Origin: Oxalobacteraceae bacterium
GTDB taxonomy: Bacteria; Pseudomonadota; Gammaproteobacteria; Burkholderiales; Burkholderiaceae_D
Direction: 5' to 3'
Assembly: GCA_947487325.1 (NCBI GenBank)
Contig: CANKWG010000054.1
Coordinates: forward strand, 1-11,669
Length of the DNA stretch: 11,669 bases
Part shown: positions 7,276 to 11,669 of the stretch, piece after piece
Position numbering within the stretch: position 1 is the first letter of the stretch
How the letters are laid out: every line of letters starts with the position of its first letter
The notes under the pieces: generated by a model
What the model was told of the DNA's origin: nothing
Databases searched by the model: none
Seen by the model: only the letters and a program-made list of their open reading frames with translations
Made by a program: the position numbers and the translations under genes

Positions 7276-8241
7276 ATGTCGCAAGAGAACCTGATGGTTT
7301 TTACCGGAAACGCCAATCCGGCGCTCGCCGATGGCGTAGCACTGCAACTCGGCATTGCTCTGGGCAAGGCAGTGGTTTCCCGGTTCTCTGACGGCGAGAT
7401 CGTCGTCGAGATCAACGAGAACGTTCGCGGCAAGGACGTCTACGTACTGCAATCGACCTGCGCACCGACCAACGATCATTTGATGGAAATCATGCTGATG
7501 GTTGATGCGCTCAAACGCTCGTCGGCTGGCCGGATTACCGCTGTACTGCCGTATTACGGTTATTCGCGGCAAGATCGCCGTCCGCGTTCTGCGCGCGTTG
7601 CGATTTCGGCCAAAGTGGTGGCGAATATGCTGCAGGAAGCGGGCGTAGACCGCGTGCTGATCATGGATCTGCATGCGGATCAGATTCAGGGATTTTTCGA
7701 TATCCCGGTCGATAACATTTACGCTTCACCTATCCTACTGTCTGATTTAGTGGAAAAGCATTACGACGACTTGCTGGTGGTCTCGCCTGATGTCGGCGGC
7801 GTGGTTCGCGCAAGAGCACTGGCCAAGCGTCTCAATTGCGATCTGGCGATTATTGATAAGCGTCGGCCGAAAGCCAATGTCTCAGAAGTGATGAACATCA
7901 TTGGTGAAGTCGATGGACGCAATTGCGTGATCATGGATGACATGGTCGATACCGCCGGCACACTGACCAAGGCAGCAGAAGTATTGAAGGAGCGCGGTGC
8001 AAAGAAAGTCATTGCCTATTGCACGCACGCGGTACTGTCAGGTCCGGCGATTGAGCGAATTGCAAAATCGCCGCTGGATGAATTGGTCGTCACTGACACG
8101 ATACCTTTGAGCGATGAGGCAAAAGCGTGCGAGAAAATCCGCCAACTCTCATGCGCCGCATTGCTGGCTGAAACTATCCGCCGCATCAGCAAGGGCGATT
8201 CGGTGATGTCGTTGTTTGCCGAGGATGAGGCAGCCGGCTAG
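7276..8241 (+). CDS. prs: Ribose-phosphate pyrophosphokinase (PRPP synthetase)
   Basis: Prs transfers pyrophosphate from ATP to ribose 5-phosphate, making PRPP for purine, pyrimidine, NAD, histidine and tryptophan synthesis. The 321-residue protein matches class I enzymes closely. It has the N-terminal F-S-D-G-E segment, the catalytic flexible-loop region YYGYSRQDRR, the family signature D-L-H-A-D-Q-I-Q-G-F-F, and the PRPP/ribose-phosphate loop DDMVDTAGT (residues 221-229). ATG 7276 is preceded by AGGGA (7267-7271) four bases upstream. It follows tRNA-Gln and ends just before a good intrinsic terminator (8252-8276), so rplY probably depends on its own promoter or on read-through. Nothing is unusual in the protein. 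Confidence 0.97.
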   Translation: MSQENLMVFTGNANPALADGVALQLGIALGKAVVSRFSDGEIVVEINENVRGKDVYVLQSTCAPTNDHLMEIMLMVDALKRSSAGRITAVLPYYGYSRQDRRPRSARVAISAKVVANMLQEAGVDRVLIMDLHADQIQGFFDIPVDNIYASPILLSDLVEKHYDDLLVVSPDVGGVVRARALAKRLNCDLAIIDKRRPKANVSEVMNIIGEVDGRNCVIMDDMVDTAGTLTKAAEVLKERGAKKVIAYCTHAVLSGPAIERIAKSPLDELVVTDTIPLSDEAKACEKIRQLSCAALLAETIRRISKGDSVMSLFAEDEAAG

Positions 8242-8251
8242 ATTTAGTTTG

Positions 8252-8276
8252 GGCAGACATTGGTGTCTGTCTTTTT
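8252..8276 (+). terminator. Rho-independent terminator after prs
   Basis: GGCAGACA (8252-8259) pairs with TGTCTGTC (8264-8271) in an eight-pair stem with one G-T pair and the tetraloop TTGG, followed at once by TTTTT (8272-8276). It begins 11 bases after the prs stop. The shape is that of a canonical intrinsic terminator on the + strand. Confidence 0.82.
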
Positions 8277-8279
8277 CCG

Positions 8280-8322
8280 GTCCCCTGGTCGCGGGGGACT
8301 TCACATAAAGGGCGATTAGCCC
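8280..8322 (+). promoter_or_regulatory. Two hairpins in the rplY leader
   Basis: Between the prs terminator and rplY are two further stems. GTCCCC (8280-8285) pairs with GGGGAC (8294-8299), and GGGC (8310-8313) pairs with GCCC (8319-8322) around GATTA. Neither has a T-run. The ribosome-binding site of rplY (AGGAG, 8328-8332) follows the second after five bases. They could be a leader controlling L25 synthesis, which is inference. I did not recognise a promoter between the terminator and the gene. Confidence 0.35.
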
Positions 8323-8337
8323 GTAACAGGAGTTCAC

Positions 8338-8946
8338 ATGAAAGTTGTCGCATTTCCACGCACTGAGCAGGGGTCCGGAGCGAGCCGCCGCCTGCGCAGA
8401 GCTGGCCATACCCCTGGCATTATCTATGGCGGCACAGCTGCCCCGGTCAACGTTGCGCTTGACCACAATGCGCTGTTCCACGCATTGAAAAAAGAAGCCT
8501 TTCACTCGTCGATTCTCGACCTGGAAGTCGATGGCAAATCCGAGAAAGTGCTGCTGCGTGATTTCCAGATGCACGCCTTTAAACCGCTGGTATTGCATGC
8601 TGATTTTCAGCGCGTGGACCCGAATCAGAAAATCCACATGAAGGTGCCACTGCACTTCATCAACGCCGAGATCTCACCCGCCATCAAACTCTCGGGCGGC
8701 ATCATCAGCCACGTCATGAACGAGCTCGATATCAGCTGCTTGCCGAAAGATCTCCCGGCATTCGTGGAAGTTGATCTGTCCAACATGCAGGTGAACTCCT
8801 CGTTCCACGTCGCAGATCTGAAACTGCCTGCAGGCGTGGTAGCCGTGCACGCAAAAGATAACCCCACCATCGCAACCGCGACAGTGCCGGGTGGCGGCAA
8901 GTCCGATGAACCAGCTGCTCCTGCTGCTGCAGAAGAAAAGAAGTAA
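8338..8946 (+). CDS. rplY: 50S ribosomal protein L25, long form (CTC/TL5 family)
   Basis: L25 binds 5S rRNA in the large ribosomal subunit. This is the long version (202 residues), with an N-terminal L25 domain (about residues 1-90), a C-terminal TL5/CTC beta domain (about 95-180) and a low-complexity tail rich in Ala, Glu and Lys. Motifs seen are G-A-S-R-R-L-R-R-A-G-H-T-P-G-I-I-Y-G-G near residues 14-32, and LLRDFQMH with H-A-D-F-Q-R-V in the 5S-binding domain. ATG 8338 has a strong Shine-Dalgarno, AGGAG, five bases upstream. The gene is framed by two intrinsic terminators, so it may be a single-gene unit, although pth follows. Some related long L25 proteins are described as general-stress proteins (Ctc), but nothing here shows stress regulation. 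Confidence 0.96.
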   Translation: MKVVAFPRTEQGSGASRRLRRAGHTPGIIYGGTAAPVNVALDHNALFHALKKEAFHSSILDLEVDGKSEKVLLRDFQMHAFKPLVLHADFQRVDPNQKIHMKVPLHFINAEISPAIKLSGGIISHVMNELDISCLPKDLPAFVEVDLSNMQVNSSFHVADLKLPAGVVAVHAKDNPTIATATVPGGGKSDEPAAPAAAEEKK

Positions 8947-8964
8947 TCTTCTGAGCCATCAGGT

Positions 8965-8996
8965 AAAAAAGCCCGTCCGTGCGACGGGCTTTTTTT
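8965..8996 (+). terminator. Strong intrinsic terminator after rplY
   Basis: GCCCGTC (8971-8977) and GACGGGC (8983-8989) make a seven-pair GC-rich stem around CGTGC. Seven T residues (8990-8996) follow and six A residues (8965-8970) precede, so it could work in both directions. It lies 19 bases after the rplY stop and 76 bases before the pth start. Confidence 0.9.
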
Positions 8997-9072
8997 CGAC
9001 TGGCACGACGACCACGTAGAGTTTCGCGGCTTGTCGGATAATCGCTTAGCACCCCACTCAATCAATACCCAC

Positions 9073-9666
9073 ATGTCCATACGTCTGATCGTCGGGCTGG
9101 GCAACCCCGGCGCTGAATACGAAGCCACCCGTCATAACGCCGGGTTTTGGCTGGTCGACCGCTTGGCGTCCGGCCAAATGCGGCGTGAGACGCGTTTTAA
9201 TGCGCTTGCAGCGAAAATCCGCATGGCAGGTGAGGAAGTCTGGTTGCTGGAGCCGCAGACATTCATGAACCGCTCAGGGCAATCTGTTGGTGCGCTGGCG
9301 CGCTTTTACAAGATTGCGCCTGAAGCCGTTCTAGTCGTCCATGACGAACTGGATTTACCCCCCGGTAGCGCAAAGATTAAAAAAGGGGGCTCATCCGGCG
9401 GGCATAACGGACTCAAAGACATCACCGCCGCACTCGGCACACAAGATTACTGGCGCCTGCGCCTGGGTATCGGTCACCCGCGCGAATTGCAACTGCAACA
9501 GCCCGTCGTCGACTTCGTGCTGCATCGCCCGCGCAAGGAAGAACAATCGCTCATCGATGACAGCATCGACCGAAGTCTGTCTGTGATTCCCCTGCTCTGC
9601 GAGGGCCGGTTCGAGCAGGCGATGATGGAACTACATACCGATAAAAAGCCGGCATCCGGCGCTTGA
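9073..9666 (+). CDS. pth: Peptidyl-tRNA hydrolase
   Basis: Pth cleaves the ester bond of peptidyl-tRNAs that drop off ribosomes, recycling tRNA. The 197-residue protein has the full active site: Asn11 in GLGNPG, His21 in T-R-H-N-A-G, Asn66 in T-F-M-N-R-S-G, Asp91 in HDELDLPPG, and Asn112 in SGGHNGLKDI. The start at ATG 9073 gives the family N-terminus M-S-I-R-L-I-V-G. The frame is open to an alternative TTG at 9031, but the extra 14 residues have no counterpart. No clear Shine-Dalgarno precedes the ATG. The rplY terminator lies just upstream, so a promoter is expected at about 8997-9072, where I see no consensus. In many proteobacteria pth is followed directly by ychF; here about 1.6 kb intervene. 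Confidence 0.96.
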   Translation: MSIRLIVGLGNPGAEYEATRHNAGFWLVDRLASGQMRRETRFNALAAKIRMAGEEVWLLEPQTFMNRSGQSVGALARFYKIAPEAVLVVHDELDLPPGSAKIKKGGSSGGHNGLKDITAALGTQDYWRLRLGIGHPRELQLQQPVVDFVLHRPRKEEQSLIDDSIDRSLSVIPLLCEGRFEQAMMELHTDKKPASGA

Positions 9667-9694
9667 ATCTCGCTCCTCAGTATTCGCTTGGTAG

Positions 9695-9859
9695 TTACCA
9701 GTCGTTCGAATAATCGACTTGATGCTCACCCTTTACAGCACCGATTAAAAACCGCTGGAAACTTTCGAACGCAAAAACGGTCCGCTGACATTTGATTTTC
9801 CTGCCTGCTGTAATGCATGGCTGCGCCAGTTCGGCATCCATCGCGGATTTTTTCGACAT
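9695..9859 (-). CDS. Doubtful small ORF, 54 residues
   Basis: An ATG (9857-9859) opens 54 codons ending in TAA at 9695-9697. An in-frame TGA lies three codons upstream of the ATG, and an AGGG-like sequence sits only a few bases before it, closer than usual. The protein begins M-S-K-K-S-A-M-D-A-E-L and ends F-L-I-G-A-V-K-G-E-H, then D-Y-S-N-D-W. The tail faintly recalls the ends of small DUF397-type proteins, but this is an impression, not a match. No clear promoter is seen. It may be a chance frame or a gene remnant. Confidence 0.2.
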   Translation of the reverse strand: MSKKSAMDAELAQPCITAGRKIKCQRTVFAFESFQRFLIGAVKGEHQVDYSNDW

Positions 9860-10095
9860 CTCCCTAATTCAGATCAATGGCATTCCGCCGCTGCAATGAA
9901 ACAATAGCTTCAACGCCACGGTATTTAGCGTTTACGGTTCGGATACTCCGGTAGTCGCCCCGCACATTAATGGGGGAAACAGGCCAAGAATGTTTCTTTG
10001 GATAAAAGGAATTAACGAATATCCATAAAAATCAGCCACTTGGATTATTTTTACAAAAAAGGCAATTATTAATACTTTTTTGATAATAGCTCACC

Positions 10096-10101
10096 TATAA
10101 T
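10096..10101 (+). promoter_or_regulatory. Consensus -10 box for the H-NS gene
   Basis: TATAAT matches the sigma-70 -10 consensus exactly and sits 69 bases before the preferred start codon. The -35 is unclear: TTGATA (10080-10085) is only 10 bases away, and the region 16-18 bases upstream is T-rich without a match. The sequence upstream is AT-rich and probably bent, as expected for a promoter that an H-NS protein could bind itself; that autoregulation is inference. Confidence 0.55.
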
Positions 10102-10113
10102 GCGCGCACTGGC

Positions 10114-10137
10114 CACAACGATTTCCGATGCGTTGTG
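10114..10137 (+). promoter_or_regulatory. Stem-loop in the H-NS gene leader
   Basis: CACAACG (10114-10120) pairs perfectly with CGTTGTG (10131-10137) around a ten-base loop. It would lie near the 5' end of an mRNA started from the -10 box at 10096 and 23 bases ahead of the GGGG ribosome-binding site. It could stabilise the mRNA or be a protein or RNA target. Not matched to a known element. Confidence 0.45.
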
Positions 10138-10170
10138 TGTTGAATGAAACTTCACTTGATGGGGATTGAA

Positions 10171-10470
10171 ATGACGAGCTACAAGGAACTGAAGGGTCAA
10201 ATTGAGAAACTGCAAAAGGAAGCTGAACTAGCCAGAAAAAATGAGCTGACTAATGCGATTGCAGATATTCACGCCAAAATGAAGGAATACAACCTCTCAC
10301 CCGAGGATTTGGGACTTGGCGGCAAGAGAAAACCGATGAAAATGGTCCGTCGCCCCGTAGCACCCAAATATCGCAATAACGTCACCGGCGAAACCTGGAG
10401 CGGACGCGGAAAGCCACCAAAATGGATGGCGGGCCGTGACAAAGCCCAATTCCGCATTCAGAGTGCGTGA
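10171..10470 (+). CDS. H-NS family nucleoid-associated DNA-binding protein
   Basis: A 99-residue protein of the short betaproteobacterial H-NS type. The N-terminal part (about residues 3-42) is a charged helical, coiled-coil-like oligomerisation region. A basic linker (G-K-R-K-P-M-K, then R-R-P-V) follows, and the C-terminal DNA-binding motif is TWSGRGKPPKWM (residues 75-86). Such proteins bind AT-rich or curved DNA and often silence acquired genes. I start at ATG 10171 because GGGG (10161-10164) lies six bases upstream and homologues begin near M-T-S-Y-K-E-L. An in-frame ATG at 10144 lacks a ribosome-binding site. It has its own promoter region and terminator, so it is probably a single-gene unit. 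It is convergent with the sugar-transferase gene. Betaproteobacteria usually carry several H-NS paralogues, so no specific symbol is given. Confidence 0.9.
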   Translation: MTSYKELKGQIEKLQKEAELARKNELTNAIADIHAKMKEYNLSPEDLGLGGKRKPMKMVRRPVAPKYRNNVTGETWSGRGKPPKWMAGRDKAQFRIQSA

Positions 10471-10474
10471 AACT

Positions 10475-10518
10475 CTGAACTCAGGTTCAGCATCTAGCCG
10501 CCTTAGAGCGGCTTTTTT
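10475..10518 (+). terminator. Tandem hairpins and intrinsic terminator after the H-NS gene
   Basis: A first hairpin pairs CTGAAC (10475-10480) with GTTCAG (10485-10490) around TCAG. The second pairs AGCCGC (10496-10501) with GCGGCT (10508-10513) around CTTAGA, and the T-run 10513-10518 follows. The second is a usual intrinsic terminator on the + strand. Its 3' half lies over the last codons and stop codon (10503-10505) of the convergent sugar-transferase gene. On the - strand no T-run follows, so it looks one-directional. Confidence 0.8.
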
Positions 10519-11117
10519 ACGTCTGGCAGTAACGGCGCCACTGCCGCGCGAAGCAGGATACGCACATCCGTCAGCAAACTCTGGCTCTCGATATAGCGCT
10601 TAGCGTACTCAAGCCGAATGGGTAGCACCTTCTCGACATAAGTCTCCTCCAGCGCCTCGCCTTCGAGACTGGCCAGTAGTTTTTGCTCATCGCGAAATTC
10701 AATCGAAGCCAAATCGACCAATCCAGGTTTGACCGACAAAACGAGTTTTCGCATCGCCGTTGGATAGCAACCCACGTAACGCGGTAATTCAGCGCGCGGC
10801 CCGACCATGGACAAATCCCCGCGCAACACTGTGAGCAGCAAGGGCCAGCGGCCAATACCGAGTCTACGCAGTAGTGCGCCGATACGGGTGACCTCCTCAC
10901 CCTGACAGCCGGCGACGGTCTCCATCGCGTCCGGCTCGGCGTTCGCAGTGCGGAATTCCCAGACCTTGACCATTCGGCCATTGCGACCGACCCGGTGCGA
11001 GCGCGTCATGATGGGGCCCGGCGAATCCAGACGAATCAGCACCGCAATCAGCAAAGCCAGTGGCAAAGCCATTAACGACAGCGCGAGCGCAACAACAACA
11101 TCAACAACGCGTTTCAT
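10503..11117 (-). CDS. Minimal sugar transferase (bacterial sugar transferase family) with altered catalytic motif
   Basis: A 204-residue protein of the polyprenyl-phosphate phosphoglycosyl-transferase family (WcaJ/RfbP catalytic domain, PglC-like size). Family members transfer a sugar phosphate from a nucleotide sugar to undecaprenyl phosphate. One N-terminal membrane segment (about residues 4-28) precedes LIRLDSPGP (27-35) and RVGRNG (42-47). Further family motifs are E-F-R-T (54-57), VLRGDLSMVGPRAELP (97-112), and a tail with EFRDEQ (140-145). At the catalytic helix the usual D-E-L-P is replaced by G89-R90-W91-P92, so the Asp-Glu dyad essential in PglC is missing. ATG 11117 has AAAGGA (11123-11128) five bases upstream; the longer frame to 11294 has no family similarity. 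It is an orphan with no polysaccharide genes nearby. It may be an inactive or repurposed enzyme, or may have decayed. Confidence 0.82.
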   Translation of the reverse strand: MKRVVDVVVALALSLMALPLALLIAVLIRLDSPGPIMTRSHRVGRNGRMVKVWEFRTANAEPDAMETVAGCQGEEVTRIGALLRRLGIGRWPLLLTVLRGDLSMVGPRAELPRYVGCYPTAMRKLVLSVKPGLVDLASIEFRDEQKLLASLEGEALEETYVEKVLPIRLEYAKRYIESQSLLTDVRILLRAAVAPLLPDVKKPL

Positions 11118-11140
11118 TCGAATCCTTTCACAGCGGGCTT

Positions 11141-11170
11141 TTAATATGTAGCCGGGCGCAGTGTAAACAA
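11141..11170 (-). promoter_or_regulatory. Candidate promoter of the sugar-transferase gene
   Basis: On the - strand TTGTTT (11165-11170) and TATTAA (11141-11146) are 18 bases apart and lie upstream of the AAAGGA ribosome-binding site and ATG 11117. The shape is plausible for sigma-70, with imperfect boxes. An overlapping TTTACA (11162-11167) is a better -35 word but only 15 bases away. Confidence 0.4.
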
Positions 11171-11215
11171 TTTTTCCGATGTCCCGGCTACAGTCTCTTC
11201 GGTGGCCGGCTTGGT

Positions 11216-11221
11216 TACAAT
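11216..11221 (+). promoter_or_regulatory. Candidate -10 box for ychF
   Basis: TACAAT, five of six consensus bases, lies 92 bases upstream of the ychF start in the intergenic region shared with the divergent sugar-transferase gene. No convincing -35 is visible 16-18 bases upstream, so this is tentative. Confidence 0.3.
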
Positions 11222-11312
11222 AGCGCCTTTCGCACTGTGCTTTGTTCGAGCCCTTCGTATTGTCCGAACCAGCACCCGCTCCGCGCCATCCCAACGTTTC
11301 AGGATCTTTTCC

Positions 11313-11669
11313 ATGAGTCTCAAATGCGGCATCGTTGGTCTGCCCAACGTCGGTAAGTCCACGCTTTTCAATGCACTGACCAAGGCTGGTATCCCGGCTG
11401 AAAATTATCCCTTCTGCACCATCGAGCCCAATGTCGGTGTCGTCGAGGTCCCCGATCCGCGGCTGGCGCAGTTAGCCGAGATCGTCAAACCGGAACGCAT
11501 ACTGGCAGCCACGGTCGAATTCGTCGATATCGCGGGACTGGTGGCTGGCGCTTCCAAAGGCGAAGGTCTGGGTAATCAATTCCTCGCGCACATTCGCGAA
11601 ACCGATGCCATCGTCAACGTCGTGCGCTGTTTTGAAGATGCCAACGTAATCCACGTGGCCGGCAAGGTC
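11313..11669 (+). CDS. ychF: Redox-regulated ATPase YchF (partial, N-terminal part)
   Basis: YchF/Ola1 is an Obg-family P-loop protein that prefers ATP over GTP, associates with ribosomes and is linked to oxidative-stress responses. The 119 residues in the window are unmistakable. They begin M-S-L-K-C-G-I-V-G-L-P with the P-loop GLPNVGKST (residues 9-17). The switch region is NYPFCTIEPN (31-40), and the G3 segment DIAGLVAGASKGEGLGN carries the family's extended glycine-rich stretch. The start ATG 11313 has AGGA (11301-11304) eight bases upstream. The gene runs off the right edge, so the TGS domain is not seen. It is divergent from the sugar-transferase gene and is commonly paired with pth. 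Confidence 0.97.
   Translation, partial: MSLKCGIVGLPNVGKSTLFNALTKAGIPAENYPFCTIEPNVGVVEVPDPRLAQLAEIVKPERILAATVEFVDIAGLVAGASKGEGLGNQFLAHIRETDAIVNVVRCFEDANVIHVAGKV

Larger units (their letters stand above)
9667..10170. other. Gene-poor stretch between pth and the H-NS gene
   Basis: About 500 bases hold no confidently recognisable gene. The left part (to about 9990) has mixed composition. It contains a doubtful 54-codon frame on the - strand (9695-9859) and a rival + strand frame without a usual start codon (about 9754-9907), and stops break the rest. From about 9990 the sequence becomes clearly AT-rich, with runs of A and T (10048-10060, 10070-10081), ending in a consensus -10 box and the leader of the H-NS gene. 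I see no tRNA, repeat array, transposase remnant or terminator in it. Confidence 0.6.

Noticed and set aside
9031..9072. A 14-residue extension of Pth from TTG 9031
   Set aside because: The conserved family N-terminus begins at ATG 9073, and the extension has no ribosome-binding site.
9648..9660. A short GC-rich inverted repeat (GCCGG/CCGGC) at the end of pth, considered as a terminator
   Set aside because: The loop is only three bases, it lies inside the coding region, and no T-run follows.
9667..10140. Search for CRISPR repeats, insertion-sequence ends or an sRNA gene in the gap
   Set aside because: I found no direct-repeat array, terminal inverted repeats, or terminator-ended transcript unit that would support any of them.
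11118..11294. A 59-codon N-terminal extension of the sugar transferase
   Set aside because: It has no family similarity, is Cys/Arg-rich, and crosses the candidate promoter, while ATG 11117 has a good ribosome-binding site and matches the family start.

Overview
The window looks like a chromosomal core region of a betaproteobacterium, most likely Burkholderiales and possibly Oxalobacteraceae-like. This rests on gene order (hprK-rapZ; lolB-ispE-tRNA-Gln-prs-rplY-pth; ychF), the long L25/CTC form of RplY, an H-NS of the short betaproteobacterial type, and moderate-to-high GC. The genus is inference.

Left part (1-1742, + strand): the 3' end of HPr kinase/phosphorylase (hprK), then rapZ and a stand-alone LON-substrate-binding-domain protein. 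Middle left (1756-3683, - strand): the two DNA-repair glycosylase genes mutM (fpg) and mutY, arranged mutM then mutY with a 14-base gap and convergent with the LON-domain gene. Together they act against 8-oxoguanine.

Middle (3840-9666, + strand): a train of housekeeping genes. It opens with an exported tetratricopeptide-repeat protein that starts at TTG. It continues with the outer-membrane lipoprotein receptor lolB, ispE (isoprenoid precursor synthesis), tRNA-Gln(TTG), prs (PRPP synthesis), rplY (ribosomal protein L25) and pth (peptidyl-tRNA hydrolase). Two convincing intrinsic terminators, after prs and after rplY, divide it into separate transcription units. A compound stem-loop lies between the tRNA and prs.

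Right part (9667-11669): about 500 bases without a confident gene, becoming AT-rich toward its right end, lead to a small H-NS-family gene with a consensus -10 box and a leader hairpin. A terminator follows, and then a convergent, minimal sugar-transferase gene of the WcaJ/PglC type. The window ends in the 5' third of ychF, transcribed divergently from the sugar transferase. Because pth and ychF are commonly neighbours in proteobacteria, the H-NS and sugar-transferase pair looks like an accessory insertion in a conserved core.

Most of the window is ordinary. The observation most worth a second look is that the sugar transferase has Gly-Arg where the family's catalytic Asp-Glu dyad should lie, although its fold motifs are otherwise recognisable. 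No CRISPR array, insertion sequence, prophage or defence system was seen.
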